Shown: positions 44,415-55,603, counted from the first letter of the stretch. The stretch: 64,000 nucleotides of DNA from Neurospora crassa OR74A (GCF_000182925.2 NC_026505.1:682001-746000); one strand, 5' to 3'. A program made the numbers and translations. Notes: generated by a model not told the origin, from the sequence alone.

Positions 44415-45975
44415 ATGAGGTGGACCATTCCAGTATTCTCCCAGGCCATCCGTTCCGTCTTTCGCACAGCAACAATGGCAGACCCTCTGGTTGTCATCTA
44501 CGGGTCCACGGGCACCGGCAAGTCTGATGTACGACAGCTACCTCCATGATCTACTTCACCAGCCATTTGTTCACCATTGCCCAGTGCGCTGATCACAATG
44601 ATTATGGCTCCAGCTTGCCGTGGAACTAGCGACCCGATTCAATGGCGAAATCATCAACGTCGACGCCATGCAAATGTATCGAGGCCTACCCATCATCACC
44701 AACCAGCTCACTCCCGAAGAACAGCGCGGCATCCCCCATTACCTCCTCGGCAACATTGGACTGGACGAGGAACCATGGTCTGTCACCAGCTGGAAACGCG
44801 AAGCAACGAGAATTATATCGGACATCAGGTCGAGGGGAAAGCTGCCCATTGTAGTAGGAGGAACTTCGTACTACCTCGACGGCCTGCTGTTCGACGAGAA
44901 GCTGGTTGAGTCGGATCCTGCGACGACCGAAGAATCAGAGACAGCCGCCGCCAAAGCTACACGGGACGAACTCGCAAGTCAGCACCCAATTCTTCGCGAA
45001 TCCGCCGAGGTCATGCTGGCCAAGCTACAAGAAGTCGACCCAGTCATGGCCGAGCGATGGCACCCCAAAGACATTCGCAAGATTCGCAACTCGCTCGAGA
45101 TCTACCTTAGCACTGGCCGTCGCGCCTCCGACATTTATGCCGAACAACGCGCTCGGAAAGAGGCCAAGCGCGCAGAGCAGCCACCGAGTCCCTGGAATTT
45201 GCTTCTCTTCTGGCTCTACGCCAAGCCCGATGTGCTCAACGAGCGCCTTGACAAGCGTGTAGACAAGATGGTAGCCAATGGTCTTTTGGACGAAACATCG
45301 TCAGTCTACGACTATTTGCAGCGCCGTCTCGCAGCAGGTGACACTGTCGACCGCACCAAGGGCATCTGGCAGTCCATCGGGTTCCGCCAATTCGAATCAT
45401 ATTTATCAGCTGTCAAGTCTACCGAAACCGACACTCCACAAGCCGCACTGGAAAAACTCAAGCAACAAGGAATCGAGGACACCAAGACAGCAACCCGCCA
45501 GTACGCAAAATACCAAATCAGGTGGATTGCTCGAAAGACCATTGCAGCCCTTCAGGAAGAGAATCTTCTATCCAACTTCTATCTCTTGGACTCGTCCAAC
45601 ATTTCCCATTGGCACTCTGAAGTAGCCGAGAAAGGAAGTTCTCTTCTAGCCAAACATCTTGCCCATCAGCCGCTGCCGCGACCAGAAGACTTGTCGGACA
45701 CTGCAAGAGAGGTGTTGGCCGAGCAGTTGGAAAGGAGCAACCGACCCGAGACAATATGCAACAAGACATGTGAGGTGTGCGGGAAGGAGTTTAGAATTGA
45801 AGAACAGTGGCAGAAGCACCTCAAGAGCAAGAAGCACCAGAAGGCAGTCAAGTGGGCAAGAAGGCAGGCAGAGGGCTGGCCGACCAGGGGAGTGGCGAAA
45901 GGTGATAAAGTGGAAGAAGGAACAGACGATGATGTCGATGCTGATGATTCTGATGGGCAGGTCCCAAAGCCCTAG
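44415..45975 (+). CDS. mod5: tRNA dimethylallyltransferase (i6A37 synthesis)
   Basis: Transfers the dimethylallyl group of DMAPP to A37 of tRNAs reading UNN codons (MiaA/MOD5/TRIT1 family). Exons 44415-44528 and 44614-45975 give 491 residues. The P-loop GSTGTGKSD lies at about residues 30-38 and the splice joins it to LAVELATRFNGEIINVDAMQ, where the catalytic Asp/Gln region is. The segment VVGGTSYYLDGLLFD and the RKIRNSLEIYLSTGR region are typical. A C-terminal C2H2 matrin-type finger (CEVCGKEF...HLKSKKH, near residue 423) matches eukaryotic members. The first 20 residues (MRWTIPVFSQAIRSVFRTAT) look like a mitochondrial presequence; a second in-frame ATG at 44475 has a much better context, so two isoforms are likely, as in yeast MOD5. 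An unidentified gene follows 187 bp downstream on the same strand. Confidence 0.95.
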
Positions 45976-46162
45976 TCGGAAGCTGCGTTGCTGGATGAGC
46001 CAATTTCAAATGATACCCGTGGGCATAAATCCCACAATTCTCTCACCGTTCCCCAATCTTTCCACCAAATCAGCCCCATACTCTTTGGATACACCTCCCA
46101 TTGCTGCCTTCTACATATCTCTACATTGATATCAATTTTTCCTTTTCTGACAGTGGCGCGCA

Positions 46163-48121
46163 ATGTCGAACGATCGTTCATGGTTCGTTCTGACCAAGGA
46201 GGACGCCCGTGGCCTGCAAGAGTACGGCCTGTTGAATCTGAACCATGAGATTGGATATCATGAACTGCACAAAGGTTGCTTCCTTAGCCACAATGATCTC
46301 TCACATGCCCTCCGCAGATCCCCAGCAAAGCCGTCCGATATGCTCAAGATACCAATGATTATCATTTCACGGGAAGCGCTCATCTGGCTTGGCTTCAGTA
46401 ACAAGATGGCCGACCAGCTGTGGCAACAATGGCTCTACCTTCACAGCAACAGAAGGCCAGGCATCTTTGAATTCCGCGACGTCATCTTGACCTATTTTCG
46501 TCTTCCCGACGTTGCCGGTGGGATTCCAACCCTCAACAAATTCAACGATGATGATAACGAATGGAGACGAGTCCTTCACGCCCATGGTCTCTCCCAACAA
46601 TTCGTGAACATGATCATGGACCCTTGTTTCCGCACCCAACGTCTAACCGAATCCTGCAACTACTGGATTGAAGACACCCTGCGACAGCGTTGGGACTTGT
46701 TGGTAGAAATATACACCACCTCCAGGGAAAGAACTGCTCGGATATGGGGACATCTCGACTGGGACGTTCCCCCTTTATCCTCGTCACCCTCAACCAAGCT
46801 AAGCCTGTTCCTGGCTCGCTAGCATCAAAGCAAATGGAACATAGATGAGCCCATCTCACTCTTGGCGCACAAGGGCCGCCCAGACAAAGATGAAGACGAG
46901 GTGCCTGATTTCTACACCGCAAAGGATCTTCCCTACAGAGAACCAGTTCTCGAATCTACATTTCTCGCAGGGCTCAGAGGACCGCCGGATGCTCCTCCTT
47001 GCGCCTGCACTGTTCGCAAGGACAGCGAAAGACGTACAACACAGGACCACTTGATATTGTACAAAGTCGTGACCGGTACGCAGCTCAAGAACATCAGAGT
47101 ATCTAGCTCCGGTAATCTCGGCCCTGTGGGGTTGTCCAACATCGACAGCTTGGTAGAAGTATCCAGAGAGCCCGAGCGGGAACCTTTTCTCTATAACAAT
47201 GTTACCGGCGACGGCGACCCCCAAGACAGAGTGGCTTCCGTGATGCCGCGGAGAAGAGCTCACAAAAGAGCAGACCTCGTCTTTTTCACGTGTAACCCCG
47301 AGCACGCGCTGGCTAAGTACAAGTGGGCTGTGCACCGGCTCGACAAGCGCGTTGGGGCCGTTGACGCCGCCAAATTCGCTGGTGGTGCAGATGTGCAGAT
47401 ACTGGAGATTCGCATCTCCATGGATGAAATGGAATACCTCCGTCGGGCTATGCTCGCCTACCACATCCCGTACTCGTCCGCGTCGAACATGGTAGCGTTC
47501 CTTATGTGGCAGGAGATGGTCTTCTTTTCGAGGCTGAAGGAGCTGGCCAGGTCCAAGTTCCCATTCATCGAGGCTATTTTTTGGAGGGTATGGACCAAAC
47601 TTCAACCGGAAATACAGGAAGCCAGGCGATCCGCAGGACCAACGCTACGTGCTATCCAAAATGACCAGTGGTTTGTGCTATGCTTTTCCGCTGTTAGGAG
47701 GAGGGGTTGCTGGAATTATGTTTCGATGAAGCTGGCCGAGATCGTAGAGAAAGGCACAGTCACCTCTAGCAAGCCAACGACAACGGCACCGCCGCCAACA
47801 TCAACAAGCAATAAAAACATTCCCACGTCAGCATCGTCGTCCGCACCGCTCAGTACGGCCGCTAACAACGGCCCAGCACCTGATGAGGACTTTATGTCGG
47901 CAAACATTCCATATACACGTGAAGAGTATGTCTTCAACGTGTCAACGTATTGGGGGAATAGATGGTTTCTCACAAATGTTTGTTACTTTGAGACTTACAA
48001 GTTGATTTCGGAGGAGATTACCACTCAAACGGACGAGGAAAATATATATGACCTGGAAGACACACCAGCGGACGTGGGAGCGGAAGCGGAAGGGGATGAT
48101 ACCTGTACGACTACTGTATAG
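46163..48121 (+). CDS. Unidentified 633-residue protein, probable 57-nt intron
   Basis: I do not recognise a family. The frame opens at ATG 46163 (MSNDRSWFVLTKEDARG) and meets a TAG at 46820-46822, then continues in the same frame for 433 codons to 48121. A 57-nt intron (46766-46822, donor GTTCCC, branch-like AAGCTAAGCC, acceptor ...CTAG) would remove the stop exactly and join HLDWD to HQSKWNIDEP, giving 633 residues. The donor is not consensus, so a genuine stop or a different donor (such as GTAGAA near 46699) is possible. The protein looks soluble, with Trp-rich helical stretches (KMADQLWQQWLYLH; FWRVWTKLQPEIQ), a CAC motif (PPCACTV), a Thr/Pro/Ser-rich linker near the C-terminus, and an acidic end. 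It may be a lineage-specific protein. Confidence 0.55.
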
Positions 48122-48569
48122 GGGAAGGCTTAGAAACAGCGCTGTGATTTCATTACTTTGCTGACGAGCTTTTGGAAATATATAGGTACTTAGTTAGCTG
48201 AGACAGCGATGCGAACACGCTTAATTGATCAAAGTATGGACGAACCTTTCGTTCCCGAATGATTGTTCTTTCGATCCTTACATGTCATCACCGGTTGATT
48301 GCTTGGACCATTCGCGTCCGCAACTTAGGTATCTAAAAACTCTCAGTCAAGAACACAATATGATACTGGTCTGTTTCTCCATGTGTTAGTTCAGTTCTTT
48401 TTTCAAGCAAGCATTGAATAGGAAATACTTGAAGCTCTTCAAGGTAGCCTTCCAAGACGAGAAACTGTCATCCGTTGAAGCTACCTCTAGGTAGGTATGT
48501 GGGATAATGATGGCAAGGGACTTCGTGAACGCCGCGGAAACTTCTGATAAACGGATGTCTTCTTCTATG

Positions 48570-48572
<3 letters not shown>

Positions 48573-48606
<34 letters not shown>
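48573..48606. repeat. CT dinucleotide repeat
   Basis: About 17 CT units in non-coding DNA. Confidence 0.95.
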
Positions 48607-48608
<2 letters not shown>

Positions 48609-48714
48609 TTGACGTCTCCCGTCCGTCTCCTTCAATGCTACTCAATCTTACTACATTCGCCTGTGAGAAAGCCGAACGCTGCTCTTAATCAAGTACCGCA
48701 TTGCCCCCTCTGCT

Positions 48715-48717
<3 letters not shown>

Positions 48718-48789
<72 letters not shown>
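48718..48789. repeat. CT dinucleotide tract running into T29
   Basis: About 21 TC units followed without a break by about 29 T's, a 72-bp pyrimidine-only tract. It lies 110 bp after another CT array. Confidence 0.95.
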
Positions 48790-49065
48790 CTCCCTAATTT
48801 CTTCCCCCCTTCATCCCGTCTTTTTTTCTTTGCTTCGAAACGTTCTACTAGACCAAACCAAACAACGCAACAAAGCAATAGCTGGTTTTTTTTTTACTGT
48901 CCCGATTCCTCTAGCGGTGGGGAAGAAGAAGGGGCGACGAAATCAGACAATCAATCACCAAGAGATGGAGATGAAGATGGTGATTTAAATACCTCTAGGT
49001 AGGATCATAGAAGGGTGAAGATTGGAGTGTGTTCATAGTGTTTGCCGGACTTTTCAGTCTAGGTA

Positions 49066-49123
49066 CCTACCTACCTACCTACCTACCTATCTACAGATAG
49101 ATAGATCGATAGATAGATACCCT
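49066..49123. repeat. CTAC and GATA tetranucleotide repeats
   Basis: Six CTAC units are followed by GATA-type units (GATAGATAGATCGATAGATAG), a compound microsatellite. Confidence 0.85.
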
Positions 49124-49519
49124 ACCATCTATCCATCCGCCCTCCAAACCTGGATGGCTGGTGCCAACCTGAAAGAGGAAGAACCGCAGCTCATCACTCT
49201 GTCACACTTACTCACTCACTCACTCACTTCACTAGGTAAAAAAAATGGTACCTACCTAGAAAGGCTACTTTCAGTCGTGCTGCATCAGTCGTGCTGCAGC
49301 AGTCGTGCTGCAAAGACGTTTTTTGTAACATGTTTCCTTTCAGCCATCGCCTTACCATAGAGTCTACCTACCTACCATAACATAACAGGCGACGGATGCC
49401 TACTCTACCTACAAAACTCATATGAGGTAAATATGTAGAAGAGGTACCTGGTTAACCGTCCTGAGCCTTGTTCATTACTGTTCCATATTGTTTTGAACGA
49501 AGACGACCAATTTCTCTCT

Positions 49520-49522
<3 letters not shown>

Positions 49523-49556
<34 letters not shown>
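49523..49556. repeat. GA dinucleotide repeat
   Basis: About 17 GA units in non-coding DNA. Confidence 0.95.
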
Positions 49557-49561
<5 letters not shown>

Positions 49562-50091
49562 GTGGTTACAGGTATGATAACGTCAAGTTATCCAACAACC
49601 ACCGCGTGAGGGATCTCTACTTACCGTAACCAATTGCGGCGGAACGGCTCGTAGTAACTGGCAAGATGGCAACATACTAGCATACATAGTACATTGACAA
49701 TCAGTAGTGTAGGTACGTGTAAATTAGTCATTTTAGGTTCTGTTATTACTACTATTCTTTTCTCTCGTCTTCGTTCTTGTTACCTAGTAGTCTCTCGTTT
49801 CCTGCTCTGCTCTGGTATCGTTCTCCTCACCCCCTCCCATGCAACCAACCCAACTTCCTACTCGCTACCTCTACCTATGGTATCAAACCCTCCTGACGCA
49901 CCAACTCCCTCTTTCAAAGAATTACAAGTTACAGCAGGTATAGTATCGTATAGGCATTCCTAGGTTTTGAACGGCATGTACCCGCCCTCCCTCCTTTCTT
50001 TTCGCCAGTTGGAGGGCGGCCCCTCCGTCTACTCTCCTTGCCTTCCCCTCCTCCAATATTATTCCCCCATCTACCACAGAAGGAGGCCAAA

Positions 50092-51838
50092 TCATGCATG
50101 AATAGCCTCCTGAACATGGGGATAAACCTGCACCATCCTGTGATACAAATCCGGATGATCCCTCATCAACACCTCAGGGTCCCACGCCATCGCCACAAAT
50201 ATCGTATCAATGCCACTCGTCAGCGGCGTCGTAAACACATTGCACACCTGCAACCCAATCAGGAAAGCAAACGCCACCACCACGGGTGTGAATCCTCCTC
50301 CGTCATTGTACGCCGGCTTAGTGTACACCATGTACAGATACGCAATCAGACCGCACGCATAAGCGACGAAAGTAGCGCCAAAGGTTAGCACGGGGCCGAT
50401 CAGGCATTCATTGATCAGAGCGTCGATTCCCCGGTCCTTGACCATCTTCCATGTATCCTTGGCCGCGGCAAAGTAGGCTTTTCCGTAGAGCGCAATGTGG
50501 CAGAAGGCGTAGCGGTTGATGAACTCGACGAGCCAGTCCAAGATGCCGATCAGACACCCAAAGATGCACCAGAGAATGGTTCCGAGGATGTCGCCCTCCT
50601 GCGCGGCGTTTTGTTGAGCAGCCTGGGCGAGTTGGCGGATCAGGTTGATGATGGCGATGAAGAGAGATCCCAGAGAAATCGAGCCAAAGGAGTAAGTGAG
50701 CGAGCGCTTGAGGGCGCCGCGCGTGACCTTAGTCGGGTAGTTGCGACTGTTGAAGTACCACGACCCATAGATGCCCGCGACGGTGGTGTGGATGGTGTTC
50801 TTCAGCCACTCCGAAATCCAGTAGCCGGCAAAGGTGATGAAGACAATCAGGCCAATGACTTTGCCTGAGGAACACCCACCGGCGTTACGGCAGGCGGCGT
50901 TGTTCGGGTCCGGCTCGAACTTGACATAGACGGCTACGAGGGTGATGGCCCAGTAGGCGGCGAACAGGGTGCCTATAACACCGCCGACAGCGGAGACGAG
51001 GTAGACGTGACCGTGGACTTTGGAGACATCGATGGCGGTTTGGAGCATCAGGGTCGAAAAGGGAATGCGCGAGCGGCAGGACCAGAAGAAGAGGGCTTGT
51101 AGGACGACGAAGATCAGAAAGACGATGCCGCCGGACCAGTACTTGCGAGATAACATGTAAAGTGCCGTAACCAGGCCCATGACAATGTTGAGGATGCCGG
51201 TGGCGTAGATGAACTGCTTGGTAAACTTGCGGGCCATCCACATGTACGCATAACTGAGGACAATGGCGCAAATCAGGACCCAGACGAAGAGGTAGATAGT
51301 GTGGGTGGTGAGACCAAAGGTGTTGCGTTGACCGTTGAGGCTGCCATTGTTTTGACTTCTGTTGTCGGCTGTTGTGTGTGTATGTGTTAGTGGATCTCAC
51401 ATCGTCTTACACTTTGAGATATTGACATTGAAGATTGGAGATTATCCTACCATAACCATGAATACTAATAGCCGAAACCGCGACGAATCCAGCAACGGTA
51501 GCCAGGAACAAAAGCCCGGCCCACCAATCGTTGTACTTGGGCTTCTGGACCTTGAACACTTCATCGTACGAGGGCGGGGGGCCGCCGTAGCCATCGGTCG
51601 GAGGAGGTTTGGACCCGTTCGGCGGAGGTCCCTGAGGCGGAGCGTACCCGCCATCCCCATAACCATTTCCATACTGCTGCGGCGGTGGACCTCCTCCATA
51701 TCCATACTGCGGTTGCTGGCCGTAGTTACCATCGGTCGGCATGGGGTTCATCTGGTACGAGTTGGGCGGCGGCGGAGGGTAGTTGTTGTTGTTATTGTAG
51801 TAGCCACCAGGCTGGGCGCCATACTGTGGCCCGCTCAT
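50092..51838 (-). CDS. pns1: PNS1-like choline-transporter-like (CTL/SLC44) membrane protein
   Basis: A polytopic plasma-membrane protein of the CTL/SLC44 family; the yeast relative Pns1 is not proven to carry choline, so the substrate is left open. Exons 51451-51838 and 50092-51368 (donor GTAGGA, acceptor ACAACAG) give 554 residues. The N-terminal 90 residues are Pro/Gln/Gly/Tyr/Asn-rich and presumably cytosolic, followed by YDEVFKVQKPKYNDWWAGLL leading into helix 1. About ten helices follow. Family landmarks include GTILWCIFGCLIGILDWLVE, FINRYAFCHIALYGKAYFAA and the late FTTPLTSGIDTIFVAMAWDP. A loop with two Cys (NNAACRNAGGCSSG) could be disulfide-linked outside the cell. The splice joins HGY to ADNRSQNNGS. 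Confidence 0.92.
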
Positions 51839-53692
51839 CGCTGCGGCGGCTTCGAGTTTGTCGTCGAGTAGTTGAATGGACGAGCTGTGTGTTGTTGTTG
51901 ACGTGGGAATTCAGGTCCTGGGGAGAAGGTGAAGCTCGTGGTGGTGGAGCTGTTTTAAGCTTATATTTCTAGGAACGGAGGGAGCTCCAGTTCGTTGCCG
52001 GGTTGTCGAGTTGCGTGTAAACAGACCGCAACGCTGTTCACCAATCCAGAACACGCACGACCTCCACTGATAAGGATGGAAGGCGGAATGGAAAGATCGA
52101 ATTAACGATTAGGTAGGTACCGGGAAAAGATAGAAAGAGGGAGAAATGGGAAAGAGAGAGAGAGAGAAATTAGATTGATTGATTGACACAACAACCAGTT
52201 GTTGGGACATTGGGTGACAGAATGGAGATGGCTGGGGGACCTGGCTGGACCTTGGGGGGGAAGGGAAATGAGCACAAGTCAAACCAGGTCGTGTGAGACA
52301 TTGATTGCGCTTTTCTCGACTTGGCACACGAGCTCCAGGAACCACAAAGCGACAAAAAAAGCAAAAGCCAAGAGGTGAAGGAACCGAACAGCGAATGACG
52401 TCAAGATCTTTTTTCCCTTGGGTATTTTCAGAATGTTCTCGGCACTCGTTTTCAGGCCTGTTGGACAAGCATTCGGTCGCTTTCAGATGGGCGCACGTCC
52501 CCCGGACTGATCCGAGCCAAGCCTGGCGTCGATCGCTGTCAGGGCCCAAAGAGCGGCACTGCAGGCAGTGAGTAGGACCTACGGGACCTTTCCGCTTTTA
52601 ATTGTTGATTCCAGCGAATTGATGATGAGGTAAAAACCCCTTATAGTCAATATGTTGATTCGAGGTAGGTTATTGTAACCTCCTATCACACTTCTGCAAC
52701 GGCCTTTCCTAGGTAAGGTAGATTAGCTAAAGCGAGCTGGTGTTTATCGTTCAGTCTAATCTGTACGAACCACTTTGCCAAGCTGTATTACTCCAAGCCA
52801 ACTTCCTTTTGGAGACTTGTTGCTTCTCGGCATTGTCTCGTCCTTTCTTGTCCGTCTGGGCTGATTTGAGGTTCTCTCGTCTTCCATCCCGTTATGCAAA
52901 GCCTGGTTGTCGAACCGTCGCATTTCGTTACATTTGCGTAGCATTTTTACGTGTCTCTGACATGTTCGCTTGGCTTGCTTCGCTTGCGCCGCCCAGTGCT
53001 TCTTCACATCACCATTTATCCATTTGATGTGATCGACTATCGGCAATCTTGGTTTGATTCTAGATTGTTCGATGACAAGACCCGACGGGGTTTCAGGATC
53101 GGAAAATTGGGTTGAGTTTTGGAATCTACTTACCTGTCTTGTCGATGGTGGCTTTGTCGGGTCTGGCGTCTGCATCATCATGGGCGGTGACACAAGTCGC
53201 AAGTCACAAGTGCAAGTGCAACGTCGCAAACGGGCGCAGGCCGCGGAAGCTCCCGTCCCGTAAAAGAGGCACGGTTTGATGTTTGGTGTGTGCACGACGA
53301 GACCGCCAAGTTGCGGCGTTATTTTGTAATCCTTCTTTGACAATGTGTTTTGTATCGTCCAAACTTCGAGTAGAGCTGCCCTGTTGTCAAGGCGCCCGCA
53401 AGTTTCAGTTTTGCGAAAGTGCCGGGTAAGTAAGTAAATTATGCCGGGTAAGTGAGCAATTGCACCGAGTTGAGACAACTTGGGTGTAGCCGATTGGTTT
53501 GCAAATACTCAACCCTAACCCTCTCATTTCAAGACATTTGTAAAACAGGTGCTCATCAAGCTGGCCCAAAAGGTCACAACGAATTGAGTCGTACAACATG
53601 ACCATTCAAATGTTTTCATTACATTCATTCATCAACAATCCTTCTATTAACAAACTTTTCCCCGCTTACATGATGCTTCAGTGGCAACACAC
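51839..53692. other. Intergenic region between PNS1-like and GluRS genes
   Basis: About 1.85 kb: promoter side of the PNS1-like gene and 3' side of GluRS. A weak minus-strand frame (52756-53181) is listed separately. A GA-rich tract lies near 52136-52170. Confidence 0.45.
52756..53181 (-). CDS. Doubtful hypothetical ORF
   Basis: A frame of 141 residues from ATG 53181, part of a 240-codon open stretch, longer than usual for non-coding DNA here. The product is basic (RQVSRFQN, KQAKRTCQRHVKMLRKC, NQPRRTRKDE) with no known motif. Codons lack the C-ending bias of true genes, and it lies in the 3' flank of GluRS on the same strand. Most likely chance or GluRS 3' UTR. Confidence 0.15.
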   Translation of the reverse strand: MMMQTPDPTKPPSTRQVSRFQNSTQFSDPETPSGLVIEQSRIKPRLPIVDHIKWINGDVKKHWAAQAKQAKRTCQRHVKMLRKCNEMRRFDNQALHNGMEDERTSNQPRRTRKDETMPRSNKSPKGSWLGVIQLGKVVRTD

Positions 53693-55603
53693 TTACTTGG
53701 AACCAGTCTTGCCAGTAGGAATGCAAAACAGCACGAGCTTCTTCTCCTCGCCCTCCTTCCAGTCATTGAGACCCTTGTCAACCCGGTAGTAACCGCGTCT
53801 CTCGAGCTGAATGATGTCGTCCTTCTTGAGGGAGGCCGCCGCCTCGTCGCACCAGGCCTCCTCCATGGTCTCGGTGACAGGGTTGAGGAAGTCCTCCATG
53901 TTGTCCTCCTCCTGGAGAACGTCCTTGGTGATGAGGTAGTCAAAGTCCCAGAGCTCGGCAGGGACCAGCGTCTGGCCCTTGGACGCGAGCCAGGTAACCT
54001 TCTTCTCGGTAGACTTGACATCGCCGGCAAGGTTGAGATCGATCTCAAAGGCGGGGATGACCTCGGCAGAGGTGTCAATGTTGCGGACAAAGCCGTTGCC
54101 CCAACCCATAATGGTAATCTCCTCGCCGTCCTTGAACGACTTGGCATCGGCCTGGTCCATGATGAGCTCGTTGGCGAAAGTGACCTGCTTGGTGCCGACC
54201 TCCTTGTTCTTGGGGTGCTTGGGCTTCTCCTGCTTGACGGGCTCGGCGGGGGCATCGGCGCCCTTGACGACCACCTTGACGGCGTCCTTCTTGGTGATGG
54301 CGGTGTGGCGGGGAGCAATGGGGTCGATCTCCTTCTTGTTGCTAGCCCAGAAGTTGGTCCAATCCATGGTGACGACGTTGCGGGAGGGGCCCTGCTTGAG
54401 GATAAAGTCGCGAAGAGCGGGGATGGTCATACCGCGCCTGCGCACACCACGGATGGTGGGCATGCGAGGGTCGTCCCAGCCCCAGACCTTGCCGGTATCG
54501 ACGAGCTTGGCGAGCTTGCGCTTGGAGAGGAAGGTGCGGATGAAGTTCATGCGGGCGAAATCCCACATGTAGACCTGGCGGAGCTTGAGGGTATCAATGA
54601 ACCACTGGTACTGGGGGTTGCGGTCGGTGTACTCGGTGGAGCGGAGAGCGTGGGTGACGCCCTCGTGGCTGTCAACGACGGGGCAGGCGAAGTCGTACAT
54701 GGGGTACATCTTCCACTTGGTGCCGGTACGGTGGTGGGGGGTCTCGATGTTGCAGCGGTAGATGACGGGGTCGCGGAGAGCCTTGTTCGGGTTGTCGACG
54801 GACAGCTTGGCGCGAATGCAGTTCTTCAGACCCTCCTCGGTACCGTTCTTCATCTCCTCGGTGAAGATGCGCAAGTTCTCCTCGACGGAGCGGTCGCGGC
54901 GGGCAGAGGCAATACCCTTCCAGCGCTGGTCGCGCATGGTGTCCTGGTCGGTGTCATCGGCGTAGGCGTGGCCCTCCTTGATCATGCGCACGCACATGTC
55001 GTAGAGGTAGTCGAAGTAGTCGGACGTGTAGGTGACCGTGTCGGGCTTGATGCCCATGAGGGCGAGATCCTCGATGATGGCATCCTGGTACTCCTGCTTC
55101 TCCTTGGAAGGGTTGGTGTCGTCGAGACGGAGGCGCAACTGGCCCTTGTAGGCCTGGTGGGCAAAGTAGTCGCTGAGGAGGGCCGCCTTGGCGTGTCCGA
55201 TGTGCAGGTAGCCCGAGGGCTCGGGAAGGAAACGGGTGACGACGCCCTGGTCGGCGTTCTGGAGGGCGAGCGCATAGCTGGCACCGGCCTTGGAGGCGGC
55301 GGCGACCTTGGCCTTGGCGGCAGCATCCTTGGCCTTGATCTCGGCCTGGATCTCGGGGTGGTTCTCCTCAATGTAGTTGAACCATCTGGCAAGGTTGGCG
55401 AGCGAGCCGCGCTTGATGAAGGAGACGGCGGCGCGGTTGCCACGGAGGGCGAGCCAGATCTTGGTGTCGATGTCGCCGAGGGTGTAGCCGTCGAGGTAGG
55501 TGCGCAGGATCAGGTGCTTGTCGAGAGCCTGCAGGCGGGGCTCGATCTGGCGGAAGTCCGCGGTGAGGAGGGCCTCGAGAGGCTTGAGCTCGTCCAGCTT
55601 CAT
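53693..55603 (-). CDS. gus1: Glutamyl-tRNA synthetase, cytosolic
   Basis: A class I aminoacyl-tRNA synthetase charging tRNA-Glu with glutamate in the cytosol. One exon gives 636 residues. The start MKLDELKPLEALL begins a GST-C-like N-terminal domain (DKHLILRTYLDGYTLGD...; RWFNYIEENHPEIQAE) that in yeast Gus1 docks on the cofactor Arc1. The catalytic core begins VVTRFLPEPSGYLHIGHAKA with the HIGH motif near residue 135. EENLRIFTEEMKNGTEEGLK, HHRTGTKWKMYPMYDFA and the KMSKS-like FLSKRKLAKLV (near 360) follow, then an anticodon-binding beta-barrel domain ending in FCIPTGKTGSK. These read as eukaryotic GluRS rather than GlnRS. The protein lacks the first, thioredoxin-like part found in yeast and is shorter. 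It shares a divergent 638-bp promoter with the mitochondrial uL1 gene. Confidence 0.93.
   Translation of the reverse strand: MKLDELKPLEALLTADFRQIEPRLQALDKHLILRTYLDGYTLGDIDTKIWLALRGNRAAVSFIKRGSLANLARWFNYIEENHPEIQAEIKAKDAAAKAKVAAASKAGASYALALQNADQGVVTRFLPEPSGYLHIGHAKAALLSDYFAHQAYKGQLRLRLDDTNPSKEKQEYQDAIIEDLALMGIKPDTVTYTSDYFDYLYDMCVRMIKEGHAYADDTDQDTMRDQRWKGIASARRDRSVEENLRIFTEEMKNGTEEGLKNCIRAKLSVDNPNKALRDPVIYRCNIETPHHRTGTKWKMYPMYDFACPVVDSHEGVTHALRSTEYTDRNPQYQWFIDTLKLRQVYMWDFARMNFIRTFLSKRKLAKLVDTGKVWGWDDPRMPTIRGVRRRGMTIPALRDFILKQGPSRNVVTMDWTNFWASNKKEIDPIAPRHTAITKKDAVKVVVKGADAPAEPVKQEKPKHPKNKEVGTKQVTFANELIMDQADAKSFKDGEEITIMGWGNGFVRNIDTSAEVIPAFEIDLNLAGDVKSTEKKVTWLASKGQTLVPAELWDFDYLITKDVLQEEDNMEDFLNPVTETMEEAWCDEAAASLKKDDIIQLERRGYYRVDKGLNDWKEGEEKKLVLFCIPTGKTGSK

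Larger units (their letters stand above)
48122..50091. other. Convergent intergenic region rich in microsatellites
   Basis: About 2 kb between the unidentified gene (+) and PNS1-like gene (-). No gene supported. It holds CT, poly-T, CTAC, GATA and GA repeats. Confidence 0.6.
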
